Shown: piece by piece, positions 35,654 to 44,097 of the stretch | Layout: every line of letters begins with the position of its first letter | How positions within the stretch are numbered: the first letter of the stretch is position 1 | Assembly: GCA_963838375.1 (NCBI GenBank) | Contig: CAWIQY010000008.1 | Location: 62,001 to 126,000 of the forward strand | Direction: 5' to 3' | DNA length: 64,000 bases | Source of the DNA: DVED01 sp963838375 | GTDB lineage: Bacteria > Cyanobacteriota > Cyanobacteriia > Cyanobacteriales > Geitlerinemataceae | The notes under the pieces: model-generated | What the model was told of the DNA's origin: nothing | Seen by the model: the letters and a program-made list of their open reading frames with translations, nothing else | Databases searched by the model: none | Translations under genes and position numbers: made by a program

Positions 35654-36847
35654 TTGCCAATGATTGCAACAACTATCGAGCCGATCCTCGATCGCGCTAT
35701 TTCCGGTGCGGATTTGTCTACAGAAGAAGGAGTTGCACTGCTGCAAACCACCGACCCTGCGGGAATTGAGGCAATTCGGTCAACCGCCGATCGGTTGCGC
35801 CAGCAACAATCGGGAGAAACTGTCACCTACGTCATCAACCGCAACATCAACTTTACCAATATCTGCGAACAGCACTGTAGTTTCTGTGCATTTCGCCGGG
35901 ATGAGGGCGAAGAAGGCGCGTTTTGGTACGATTCGGCGGCGATTTTGGAGAAGGCGACGGATGCGGTACGACGGCAGGCGACGGAAATTTGTATGCAGGG
36001 GGGACTGAACCTGAAGGCAAAAGTCAAGGGGGCGTCTTTGCCGTACTATTTGCAAGTGGTGCGGACGATTAAGGATGAATTTCCTCACCTCCATTTACAC
36101 GCTTTTTCACCTCAAGAAGTACAGTTTATCGCCCGAGAAGACGGACTCAGTTATGAGGCGGTGATTGCATCGTTTCAGGAGGCAGGAGTGGGATCGATGC
36201 CGGGAACAGCGGCGGAGGTTCTCGACGATCGGGTTCGCCGCGTCATTTGCCCGGAAAAAACAGATACAGCCACTTGGCTGGAAATTGTCGAAACAGCCCA
36301 CCGTTTGGGAATGCCCACCACCAGCACGATGCTATGCGGTCATATCGAGACGATCGAGCAGCAGGTGGATCATTTTGCCAAGGTTCGATCGCTCCAGCAA
36401 ACGGCGATCGAAAAAGGCTATCCTGCCAGGATCTCCGAGTTTATTTTGCTGCCTTTCGTCGGTCAAGATGCCCCTGCACCCCTGCGCCGCCGCGTCGGAC
36501 GAGATCAACCCGTTCTTGCCGATACGCTTTTGCTGACGGCAGTGTCGCGTATTTTTCTGGGGAATTGGATTGCCAACCACCAGCCGAGTTGGGTGAAACT
36601 GGGCTTAGATGGGGCAACAGAGGCGCTGAGATGGGGTTGTAACGATCTTGGCGGCACGTTGATGGAAGAACACATCACAACGATGGCGGGGGCGCAAGGG
36701 GGAACGTGTCTGGAACCGGAAACCTTACAAGCGGCGATTCGATCGATCGGGCGGATTCCACAGGAACGGGATACGTTGTATCGTCACTTGACACTCCCCG
36801 GCGTGAATGCACGGGGATTCTTGGTTCTACGATCGAACTTGCTGTAG
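35654..36847 (+). CDS. cofH: FO synthase subunit 2 (radical SAM, CofH)
   Basis: Radical SAM enzyme joining a tyrosine-derived radical to 5-amino-6-ribitylaminouracil in deazaflavin (FO) synthesis. The cluster motif is C-E-Q-H-C-S-F-C (Cys71, Cys75, Cys78), followed by E-I-C-M-Q-G-G-L and M-P-G-T-A-A-E-V-L. In cyanobacteria FO acts mainly as a light-harvesting cofactor of DNA photolyase. CofG is not in this window. The start could also be the in-frame ATG at 35660. The last 21 bases overlap a decayed TnpB remnant on the other strand, so an insertion landed immediately behind or at its 3' end. Confidence 0.93.
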   Translation: MPMIATTIEPILDRAISGADLSTEEGVALLQTTDPAGIEAIRSTADRLRQQQSGETVTYVINRNINFTNICEQHCSFCAFRRDEGEEGAFWYDSAAILEKATDAVRRQATEICMQGGLNLKAKVKGASLPYYLQVVRTIKDEFPHLHLHAFSPQEVQFIAREDGLSYEAVIASFQEAGVGSMPGTAAEVLDDRVRRVICPEKTDTATWLEIVETAHRLGMPTTSTMLCGHIETIEQQVDHFAKVRSLQQTAIEKGYPARISEFILLPFVGQDAPAPLRRRVGRDQPVLADTLLLTAVSRIFLGNWIANHQPSWVKLGLDGATEALRWGCNDLGGTLMEEHITTMAGAQGGTCLEPETLQAAIRSIGRIPQERDTLYRHLTLPGVNARGFLVLRSNLL

Positions 36848-37510
36848 CAGGCTTTCGCCAACGACAGTAGGGGTCCTATCTCCCCAAGCGTTGCATGAGT
36901 CTAGCCCATAAGTTCCCGTATGCCCTACGGTACTCAATCCCCGACTGAGGATATTTCTAGCTGCATTATGGTCTCTATCCATCACGCATCCACACTGGCA
37001 GGAGTGTGTTCTTTGGGATAGAGATTTTTTAACCAGCACACCGCAGCTAGAGCATTCTTGACTGGTATAGGCAGGGGGGACAGCAATCGTGATTTTCCCA
37101 AACAGCCTGCCGTAGTATTCCACCCAGACCCTAAACTGATACCAAGATGCGTCGTTAATCGATTTGGCAAGGCAGTGGTTTTTCACCAGATTCTCGATTC
37201 TCAAGTCTTCATAGGCTACTACGTCGTTTGACGTGACTACGCACCGTGCCAACTTTACGGCATGGTGCAATACGATTGCCTACTTATCTTGAGGTGGCGC
37301 TTACTCAAAACCACCCGTGCCATACCACGATTCTTTGACCCCTTTACCTTCTTAGAAACCCCGCGTTGCGCTTTCTTTAACAGGACTTACGATCGCAAAA
37401 TCCGTCAATCCTAGATCGATTCCGGCTACTTTTCCCTCTGTATTTGTTTCAGGATTTTCCCCCTCAACGAGTGTCAGAATTGAAGCCAAATATTTACCTG
37501 ATGGCGTTAT
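36827..37510 (-). pseudogene. Decayed TnpB gene
   Basis: The C-terminal 147 codons are open (36827-37270) and include Glu in A-Y-E-D-L-R-I-E-N-L-V-K-N-H, C-S-S-C zinc ribbon and the last Asp in D-R-D-H-N-A-A. Upstream, in other frames, are V-A-G-I-D-L-G-L-T-D-F (first RuvC Asp) and T-P-S-G-K-Y-L-A-S-I-L, separated by several stops and shifts; the N-terminal third is missing. It resembles the intact TnpB at 53925-55088 in the N-L-V-K-N-H-x-L-A-K-S-I stretch. Clearly dead as a nuclease. Confidence 0.82.
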
Positions 37511-37605
37511 ATACAATTTATACTAATGACTGTCCGCAAAGGTTAACAAAATCTCTTGGGGAGTCCATGTATCCCGACGCTCATGTGAAGCGGCGCGGTA
37601 AGCGC

Positions 37606-37639
37606 GACCCGCGCTCGCCGCCTGCGGAGAGCGCGGGTC
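37606..37639. repeat. GC-rich palindromic repeat
   Basis: Left arm gacccgcgctc (37606-37616), 12-base loop, right arm gagcgcgggtc (37629-37639), a perfect 11-bp stem. The preceding gtgaagcggcgcggtaagcgcg resembles 2854-2882. It looks like a dispersed REP-type element rather than a terminator. Confidence 0.8.
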
Positions 37640-37698
37640 TTATAGATCCCCAAACCCCACATCGGTTAATCGATTCGTAGTTGTGTAGCACAACTCAA

Positions 37699-38229
37699 TT
37701 ATTCCCATTCCGGCGTTAAGCTGCGAAAATCAAACTGTGGCGCTTGGGGATGACAAGCGGTGCAGCTTTGTATTGTCACCGGACGATCGATTTCTACATC
37801 GGGATGCAATGCCCGGAAGTAACGAGATTGGTCTAATCGATAAGGTGTTTCTTCGCCTTCATCGGTGGGACGAGAAAAGACTTGCAAATAATCCCAGACA
37901 ATTTGAATTTGCGGACTCATCATCACCTCGACGCGAGTGCCGTAATGTTCTTCATCTAAAAGAAGATCCCGCCATGTCGTCGTCGGCAGCACGGCAGGCG
38001 GCAAGGCAACATGACAACTGCCGCAATGCTCTACATACAGTTGCTCGCCGACTTGATAGCGAGGCGGTGTGGGATCGACTGTGCCAATAGCGGCTGGAGT
38101 GGGGGAAATTTGACCCTGTGCGGCTTGAGAGAGCGCCCAACCGATACAGAGACTCCACAAAATCAAGAGCATCAGCAAAATGAAGGGAGAACGTCGGCGG
38201 AAGCGGAGAAGTGTTTTTTTGGCAGGCAT
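37699..38229 (-). CDS. Dihaem cytochrome c
   Basis: 176 residues with a basic N-terminus and one hydrophobic segment (about 15-35) acting as signal or anchor. Two CxxCH haem sites: C-G-S-C-H (69-73) and C-T-A-C-H (156-160). The spacing and the M-M-S-P-Q and T-P-E-W-E ends fit the dihaem cytochrome c family found in cyanobacteria. Probably on the lumenal or periplasmic side; electron partner unknown. It starts beside the hypothetical gene at 38283-38877 on the same strand. Confidence 0.9.
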   Translation of the reverse strand: MPAKKTLLRFRRRSPFILLMLLILWSLCIGWALSQAAQGQISPTPAAIGTVDPTPPRYQVGEQLYVEHCGSCHVALPPAVLPTTTWRDLLLDEEHYGTRVEVMMSPQIQIVWDYLQVFSRPTDEGEETPYRLDQSRYFRALHPDVEIDRPVTIQSCTACHPQAPQFDFRSLTPEWE

Positions 38230-38282
38230 CAGTCTATCAGCGATCGTACGGCTAATCTCAAGACTAGAATAATCTGGAGTCT

Positions 38283-38877
38283 CTAAATCCGTGCTTCGGA
38301 CAAAACTCGAACAAACTTGATAATTCGACCTTTAATTTCAATGCCGATCAGATGTGCATCTAGGGTCAAGCGGTATAAAATAGTGCTGCCGCCCAGGGGT
38401 CTCAATCCTGACAGCCTCGAGACTTGAGCGATCGTACTCCAATCGATTAAAGTCATTTGATAAAGCCGTCCATAGGCAGCTAAGTCTAATCGTTTGAGAT
38501 CGAGAAGAAACGATCGACAGTAACGGATTTCTATATTAGCGGGTAGCTTTCGCTTCGTCGATGCTGTCTTGCCATCGAAGTTGGGAAGGACAAGAGCATT
38601 GTAACCGGACAAAAAGTCGATCGCCTCTTCATGAGTTAAAATATCTCCCGGATTGAGGGTCTCTTGAGCGTGGTAAATATTTCGCAGCAAGTAAAGGTCG
38701 TCGTAAAGCGCTTGTAGCTGGATGTGGAGGCGTTCTAGGTCTCCTTGGGCGTGTCGATCGACTTCCTGCCCGAGTTGAAAGATGAGACGATCGATTTGAT
38801 GTTTGAGGGAACCCCTTGCTTCTCCTCGAGCTTCTGGAGAACTCGATGGCGATCGTGTCACGGACATATTGCAACTC
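38283..38877 (-). CDS. Hypothetical protein
   Basis: 198 residues from the start at 38877 (Met-Ser-Val-Thr-Arg-Ser); the frame is open to 38906. Predominantly helical at the N-terminus (H-Q-I-D-R-L-I-F-Q-L-G-Q-E-V) with a beta-rich C-terminus (Y-R-L-T-L-D-A-H-L-I-G-I-E-I-K-G-R). No known motif, signal peptide or membrane segment. It is 53 bases before the dihaem cytochrome gene and may share its transcript. Function unknown. Confidence 0.55.
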
Positions 38878-39093
38878 TCCAAGGCTCTCTTTGAAAGAGT
38901 CCGCAAGCGGAACGAAGTGGCAGGTTTTTACCAACACCAACCATTCCTTCGGTTACGCTGGTTCGTTTACCCGACGAGACAAAATGCCCCTGGACACTGG
39001 ATACATATATCAAAAGTTCATTCATGTGTAGGTGGTGGTGAACTCAAACCTACATTCACAGTATACGCAAGGCATCACATCTTTTCAAGAATA

Positions 39094-39417
39094 CTACCGA
39101 CGCAACTGTGAAAACCTTTGCCGGATCTCAGCTTTAGTTTCATCCTTCGACATATTGGCTGCTGACAAAATCCCCGCACTCATCTAGTCTTGCCAAACAA
39201 GTAGCGTTCTGAGTGCAATATGTCGGATCCCAATCCAATCAGAATGCAACTCATAGCCACAGCATTCACAGCGAAACAATCGACCTTTGTGCGGTCGATT
39301 AGCCCTATGATTGTAGCAAATCGCAATCAAATTACGTTTGATTTCGGATCTGTCTACTCGCAAATCGAACGAGAGCTGCTCTCATTTGCTTTTCATTTTA
39401 ATAAAAGATCCTCTTGA
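39094..39417 (-). pseudogene. C-terminal TnpB/OrfB remnant of another subgroup
   Basis: Translation gives R-A-N-R-P-H-K-G-R-L-F-R-C-E-C-C-G-Y-E-L-H, then A-L-R-T-L-L-V-W-Q-D, a TAG in place of Trp, M-S-A-G-I-L-S-A, and ends at a TAG (39094-39096). This ribbon-plus-tail pattern belongs to a cyanobacterial transposase-associated TnpB group differing from the other three copies here. The catalytic core is missing. The 38907-39093 stretch downstream may be element end sequence but holds nothing recognisable. Confidence 0.6.
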
Positions 39418-39424
39418 ATTAAGT

Positions 39425-39430
39425 TATAAT
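39425..39430 (+). promoter_or_regulatory. Candidate -10 box upstream of the 50-residue gene
   Basis: A perfect TATAAT in a very AT-rich stretch 160 bases before the small gene's start. No matching -35 at 17 bases. If used, the mRNA would have a leader of about 150 bases. Confidence 0.3.
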
Positions 39431-39589
39431 AAAAAAGGTTAAAAATATATTTCATGTAAAGAAAAGTAAAAAAATGCACTCGAAGATCGGAGATCCCTTA
39501 AAATAAAGTTCTAGAGAAAAAAGCTCTAAAAACAACCAAACACAATTAGAGTTTTTACGACCTAAACTTATAGATTTGGGAGGAAAGTT

Positions 39590-39742
39590 ATGGGAACGGG
39601 TCAGAAACTGACAGGAACGTTGCAATACTTGTGGGATGGGGTCAAGAGAATTTTTACCGCTAGGGACGATGACTATCCAGAAACTGGAGTTCAACCCTTT
39701 GAAGGTAAACCCGTTGACCCGCACAAACCAGATACCTGGTAG
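39590..39742 (+). CDS. Small conserved-looking cyanobacterial protein, 50 residues
   Basis: A short gene with a strong Shine-Dalgarno (gggagg at 39578-39583) seven bases before the ATG. The product starts M-G-T-G-Q-K-L-T-G-T-L-Q-Y-L-W-D-G-V and continues into an acidic D-D-D-Y-P-E-T-G-V-Q-P-F segment, ending P-D-T-W. The pattern of an amphipathic Trp-containing helix followed by a D-D-x-Y-P-x-x-G-V-Q-P motif recalls small cyanobacterial proteins of unknown function. It is isolated, with a long AT-rich leader upstream and a hairpin terminator 225 bases downstream. Confidence 0.75.
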   Translation: MGTGQKLTGTLQYLWDGVKRIFTARDDDYPETGVQPFEGKPVDPHKPDTW

Positions 39743-40086
39743 AGTTCCATAAAGGCGATCGTTGCGATAGACCGATCGAGGAGTGGCTATCTAAAGAATA
39801 GGCAAATGTGGTGTATAGCCATCGCCATATCAGCGTTTGACAAATTTCGGTAGGGGGGAAGCATTGGCTCGAAAAGCTTATACACAAATCGATCGAGATT
39901 CTGCAAATGCGCGAGTCCTTTCGCGATGTCCTAACTGCCTTGACCGTTGCTATAAAAGCACACCGTTAAAACGAAGCAAGAGCTATAAAAGCTTCTGCTT
40001 CGTTTTTAGATTGTCAACATTTAGCTTCGATCGGTCAGCCAGAAACCGATATTAGGACTGGCATCGCCATACTTAACAACGAACAA
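39743..40086. other. Non-coding stretch between the small gene and pyrB
   Basis: 344 bases with no convincing frame. It holds the terminator at 39968-40007. The 225 bases between the small gene and the terminator could be a long 3' untranslated region or an independent small RNA. Confidence 0.4.
39968..40007 (+). terminator. Rho-independent terminator
   Basis: aaaacgaagcaagagct (39968-39984) and agcttctgcttcgtttt (39990-40006) form a 17-bp stem with two mismatches and a short loop, followed by a T-run. The A-rich left arm makes it potentially bidirectional, so it could also serve pyrB, which ends at 40087 on the other strand. Confidence 0.8.
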
Positions 40087-41083
40087 TTAAAAATTTCGAC
40101 TTCCCCCCATCAAATACAGCAGCGCCATGCGCACAGCCACCCCACTCGTCACCTGTGCTTGAATCAAACTCAAAGCCGGATCGTCCATCAAATCAGAACT
40201 AATTTCTACCCCTCGGTTAACAGGTCCTGGATGCAAAACTTTCACGTCCGGTTTGCACAATTGCAGACGATCGCGAGTGATGCCAAACTGTTGGTGATAC
40301 TCCCGCAAGCTGGGTAACAAGTTTTGTCCCATGCGTTCTTTTTGCAATCGCAACGCCATCACAAAATCGGCATCTTGTAGCGCCGGTTCCACTTGCCAGT
40401 GTAGGAACAATCGATGGCGCAGATCGCCCTCTAGGGTATCGGCAAAAAGTTTGGGTAACAGAGTCGGCGGTGCGGCTAAGTGAACTTCAGCGCCGCTTGC
40501 CGTCAAACTCCAAAGATTCGATCGAGCCACCCGCGAGTGCAAGATATCGCCGACAATGGCAATTTTCTTATCTTTTAGTAACTGCGATCGCGGATTTTCA
40601 GGATCGAGCAGGGAACAGAGTGTATATAGATCTAGGAGGGCTTGAGACGGATGTTCGTGCTGACCATCTCCGGCATTGAGAACGCCAACGCCCGTTCCCA
40701 ACCGATCCATCTCAGCCGCAATCGCTTGCGGAACCCCCGCTTCCTGGTGACGAATCACCATAATGTCCGTACCCATTGCCAAATAAGTTTTGGCAGTGTC
40801 CAAAATAGTCTCTCCTTTCGTCAGGGAAGAACTCCCCGGAGAAAACGTCAGCGTATCTGCACTGAGGCGCTTTGCGGCTAATTCAAAACTGCTGCGAGTG
40901 CGCGTCGAAGGCTCAAAAAACATCGTGGTGACAACTTGTCCTTGCAGCGTTGGCACTTTCTTCGTTCTCCGGGAAGAGCACCTCCCCAAAACTCGCTGCG
41001 GTTTGCAGCACGATGTCGTATTCCGTAGGAAGAAAGTCCGCCAGAGAGAGAACGTGGCGGCGCGTCCAAGTCGTCGTAACCAT
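40087..41083 (-). pseudogene. pyrB: Aspartate carbamoyltransferase gene, interrupted by a one-base insertion
   Basis: PyrB joins carbamoyl phosphate and aspartate in pyrimidine synthesis. The main frame has the carbamoyl-phosphate motif F-F-E-P-S-T-R-T-R-S-S-F, then G-E-T-I-L-D-T, V-I-R-H-Q-E-A-G, and H-P-G-P-V-N-R-G. The true N-terminus, M-V-T-T-T-W-T-R-R-H-V-L-S-L-A-D, lies in another frame starting at 41083 and is homologous in position. Removing one A near 40984 (gggaagagc to gggagagc) joins them as G-E-V-L-S-R-R-T-K-K. As pyrB is normally essential, an assembly error or very recent mutation is likely; starting at an internal codon would delete the first helix. Confidence 0.9.
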
Positions 41084-41111
41084 TGCGATCGAAATTTAAG
41101 CAGGTTTCACT

Positions 41112-41636
41112 ATGAACAGTACCAAAAAATGTCTCATCTCCTTTGCTTCCGGGATTGCCGTCGCCGGGGCAATTGGCTACGGTTGGGCAGCCATGAGCGA
41201 ACGAATTTCTTTGCCATCGGCCCAAGCCACTCCCACCGCGCCACAAACATCATCTCCATTGCTGGCGCAAGTCGAACCGGAAAACACCGTCCCCATCACC
41301 ATTTACTACGCCGATGCGCAGTGTGAAACCTTAATTCCTCAACAAGTCGAGGTTTCCGCCAATAGTACCTTAGAAGCTTCTGTGGGGGCTGTCATCGATC
41401 GATGGAATAGCGGTGATTTCACCTTTGCCGGATATCGCGTCAGTGTTGATAATACGACCGCAATTGCTACGATCGATCTGCGCGTCGATCCCAATGCCCC
41501 ACGGCAAATCATCTCTCTTTCCAGTTGCGAACGATTTGCCCTATTCGGCAGCATCTCGGAAACTTTAACTCAAAACCCCGATTGGCAGATTTCCAGAGTG
41601 CAGTTCACAGAGAAAGGGGAACGGATTAGTTTTTAG
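41112..41636 (+). CDS. GerMN-type exported protein
   Basis: 174 residues: a signal/anchor segment (about 6-28), a short Pro/Thr/Ser linker, then a domain with V-P-I-T-I-Y-Y-A-D, V-E-V-S-A-N-S-T-L-E-A-S-V-G and a conserved S-L-S-S-C-E-R-F-A-L-F-G. Such proteins are often named spore-germination (GerMN) proteins in cyanobacteria, though no sporulation is implied. Two Cys (C-E-T-L and S-C-E) may form a disulphide. It is divergent from pyrB with 28 bases between starts. The stop overlaps the stop of the convergent acetyltransferase by 4 bases. Confidence 0.75.
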   Translation: MNSTKKCLISFASGIAVAGAIGYGWAAMSERISLPSAQATPTAPQTSSPLLAQVEPENTVPITIYYADAQCETLIPQQVEVSANSTLEASVGAVIDRWNSGDFTFAGYRVSVDNTTAIATIDLRVDPNAPRQIISLSSCERFALFGSISETLTQNPDWQISRVQFTEKGERISF

Positions 41637-42190
41637 GAATTGACCGATGATTCTGGCATAATAATCGCGCGGCTCAAGACATAAACCGCGTGTGTTTTTG
41701 CTTTGTATTGTCGCGGGGGCGTTTTGCGAATTGCCTCAAATCCCATTCTTTTCCAAAACTGTAATCCGGTCTCGTTTGCTTCGATCGCGACCAAAGATAT
41801 TTGGGATATTCCTTGTGCTGATACCCAATGCTCAAAACCACTAATAAAATCGGCTCCTAAGCCTTGACCTCTATATTCGGGATCTAGCATCATCAGCCCT
41901 ATCCACCAAGTCTGAACATCGGGATAGTGACGAACGGCTGAGATCTCACCTAACAAGTTGTTTCGTGAATCGAATAACCCAAAAATATAAACGTCCTCTG
42001 CGGTTTTACCTTCGGGCACGTCGTCAAATTCTTCATCAGCCGCCGTCGGTGAAGGTGCTAGCCCATCTGTCAAGATAAAAAACTCCGCACATCGATCGTA
42101 TAGTCCCTGAAGAAGATGTGTATCTTTTCGTGTAAGGCGCTTGACGAAATAGCCAGGACTTTTGAGAAAAAAGTCTTTTGTATTCTTCAT
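41633..42190 (-). CDS. GNAT-family acetyltransferase
   Basis: 185 residues with the GNAT acetyl-CoA loop D-P-E-Y-R-G-Q-G-L-G-A-D-F (Q/R-x-x-G-x-A type), preceded by W-W-I-G-L-M-M-L and followed by I-S-L-V-A-I-E-A-N-E-T-G-L-Q-F-W-K-R-M-G-F. The N-terminal L-L-Q-G-L-Y-D-R-C-A-E-F matches the acceptor side of the fold. Substrate unknown. The stop overlaps the GerMN-type gene's stop. Confidence 0.9.
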   Translation of the reverse strand: MKNTKDFFLKSPGYFVKRLTRKDTHLLQGLYDRCAEFFILTDGLAPSPTAADEEFDDVPEGKTAEDVYIFGLFDSRNNLLGEISAVRHYPDVQTWWIGLMMLDPEYRGQGLGADFISGFEHWVSAQGISQISLVAIEANETGLQFWKRMGFEAIRKTPPRQYKAKTHAVYVLSRAIIMPESSVNS

Positions 42191-42313
42191 CTCTCTTGCA
42201 GTCTAATTCTGTATTGTAGCGAGGGTTAATATCGATTTAGTTTATCAGTTAAATTCCAATTTCTCTTGATTATAACAGTTAACCGATATATCTGTGGAAA
42301 AATGACAAACGAA

Positions 42314-42339
42314 TAGGAGCGAACAGCCGTTCGCTCCTA
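42314..42339. repeat. Dispersed palindrome (taggagcgaac/gttcgctccta)
   Basis: Perfect 11-bp arms (42314-42324 and 42329-42339) with a four-base loop. It lies downstream of the outer-membrane-like gene and resembles the gggcgaat-type palindromes near 26519 and 58050 in layout and central cgaa(t/c). Confidence 0.8.
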
Positions 42340-42400
42340 CGATATCATCTTGATTTTCGATACTTAATTTCCGATCGTTTTACAGATGACTGTTATCGGT

Positions 42401-42862
42401 TTAGAAACTGTAACCCAAACCCACCACAAAATCGACTTGACTATCATTAAAGGGTGTCCAGTAAACTGAACCATTAGCCGTCAGTTTTTGATTGATTCGA
42501 TAATCTAATCCACCCGTAACAACGGCACCCACTTCGCCATTATCTCGAGTGCTGGCGGCAACTCCAGCTCCCGCAAAGGGTAGCAACCGTCCTGCTTCTG
42601 AGGAAGGTGCAAAATCATAGGTAATGGGAACAAAACCCGACACCTCTAAATCGTCGTCAAAATCAATATCTGCGATCGCCGTGGGTCGAATAGAAACTCG
42701 ATCGGCAATTTGGATCTTACTGTTGACAGCTATACCTTCATTACTTCCACCAATGCCGATATAGTTATAATCAGCCTGTGTCGGTTGAGCATTAGCCCGC
42801 AGAGGTGCAGCAAATGCCGCAACACAAAATAATCCGGCAAACCACAAGAGTTGACGTTTCAT
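42401..42862 (-). CDS. Putative small outer-membrane beta-barrel protein
   Basis: 153 residues. A clear signal peptide (M-K-R-Q-L-L-W-F-A-G-L-F) with a cleavage site after A-N-A, then alternating beta strands and a C-terminal aromatic residue (G-L-G-Y-S-F), as in outer-membrane barrels. No Cys and no known catalytic motif. Probably an eight-strand barrel in the outer membrane; cargo unknown. Confidence 0.75.
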   Translation of the reverse strand: MKRQLLWFAGLFCVAAFAAPLRANAQPTQADYNYIGIGGSNEGIAVNSKIQIADRVSIRPTAIADIDFDDDLEVSGFVPITYDFAPSSEAGRLLPFAGAGVAASTRDNGEVGAVVTGGLDYRINQKLTANGSVYWTPFNDSQVDFVVGLGYSF

Positions 42863-43138
42863 GCTTAAAATTCTCCAAAAAAAGTAGTATGAGACTCGCT
42901 GAGGTAAGAGCGTTTTTTAGCTATTCAACTGGTCGATCGTTGTTCCTTGATTGGGTGTAGAGATGACTAGTAAGGCATCTGTTCTTTCGCTTACTTACTA
43001 AGGTAGCAAACCAAAATGTAGAACCACCGATCGGCTCGACCACTTCCGGCAGTGTCACAAGAAGCCTCGGGCAATTCTTTGACTCATCACTCTAAGTAAA
43101 ATATCCTGAAATCCACATTTCTACTACAGAAAAATTTC
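42863..43138. other. Upstream region of the outer-membrane gene
   Basis: 276 bases without a convincing gene. It should carry the promoter of the barrel gene. The next 75 bases on the right hold the fragment described separately. Confidence 0.4.
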
Positions 43139-43215
43139 TCAAAGATCGATCCCCAAGTTTCGCAGCCGTTGCGCTAATTCTTCCGCATGCTGTCGTTCTT
43201 GTTCTAATATGTACT
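43139..43215 (-). pseudogene. C-terminal fragment duplicated from the Uma2 gene
   Basis: The sequence is nearly identical, with scattered mismatches, to the last 70-75 bases of the Uma2 gene at 44098-44901 (starting aaagatcgatccccaag), encoding the same tail E-E-L-A-Q-R-L-R-x-L-G-I-D-L. The fragment lies on the other side of the SDR gene, so the SDR gene is bracketed by a full Uma2 gene and a Uma2 tail in the same orientation. Confidence 0.85.
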
Positions 43216-43292
43216 ATCCCAACCCAGAAACAATGCGAGATAACGATTGAGATGAGCTGCCACAGATAACCATCACCAGGAAATAAGACGTA

Positions 43293-43988
43293 CTAAGCTC
43301 CCTTGCCTAACATTGCGGGCACATCAATCTCCTTAATACAAGTAGCTCGTGACAAGGAGAGAATGCAATCAATAATGCTGAGAAGATCGGTTAAAGGAAT
43401 TGCCTCACCGCCTAATAAACGATCGGCTGCGAGATCGGACAGAACTTCAGGTGTGCCGACATTGCCAGGATTAATCACAGTGACACTGATTTGCTGCGAT
43501 CGCAACTCTTCGCGCAATGAATGGACTACACCCCGTAACCCAAACTTAGAAGCACTATTGGCAACTTCTCGCCCTGGAAAATTATCTAGACCGGAAAGCG
43601 CACCCATGAAAATAATTTTGGGATTATCCGATCGCTTTAGAGCGGGTAACAAGGCTTTCACTAACCGAATTGGAGCGATTAAATTCACAGCAATCACTTG
43701 GGAAATATCCGCATCAGAGCAATCTTCAAACCGATATTGACTGGTAAATGCATGGGTTTCCCAAGTTCCCCCCATGTATAAAAGTGCATCTAAGCAATCG
43801 TCTCCAATCGCATCTGCGACCATCTCCACCCCTGCCAACTCCGATAAATCTGCCTGAATCCACTCACCCATCGTTGCTTTCGTGCGAGAGACTGCCAGTA
43901 AGCGATCGCACTGAGAGACCAGATATTCAGCAACAGCAAGCCCAATACCACGACTTGCGCCAGTAACCAGAATCGTCTTGAAAGACAT
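43293..43988 (-). CDS. Short-chain dehydrogenase with altered catalytic Tyr
   Basis: 231-residue SDR with the Rossmann motif T-G-A-S-R-G-I-G-L (10-18) and a C-terminal region of the classical type. The usual Y-S-A-S-K catalytic motif reads N-S-A-S-K, so the proton-donating Tyr is Asn; the Lys is kept. It may therefore be inactive, or catalyse through another residue. Bracketed by a Uma2 gene and its duplicated fragment, suggesting acquisition or rearrangement. Substrate unknown. Confidence 0.85.
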   Translation of the reverse strand: MSFKTILVTGASRGIGLAVAEYLVSQCDRLLAVSRTKATMGEWIQADLSELAGVEMVADAIGDDCLDALLYMGGTWETHAFTSQYRFEDCSDADISQVIAVNLIAPIRLVKALLPALKRSDNPKIIFMGALSGLDNFPGREVANSASKFGLRGVVHSLREELRSQQISVTVINPGNVGTPEVLSDLAADRLLGGEAIPLTDLLSIIDCILSLSRATCIKEIDVPAMLGKGA

Positions 43989-44097
43989 AAAGTTCCTCTT
44001 AACTATCTGTGTTGAGTATTAATAGTATGTATAAAATCAAGCCCCCAAATATTCTCCAATAATATCGATAATTTTCTAGATCTCCTCCTAACATTTC

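Noticed and set aside
39147..39226. cgacatattg and caatatgtcg considered as element ends
   Set aside because: The pair lies inside the TnpB-like remnant and the match is short; more likely part of its coding sequence.
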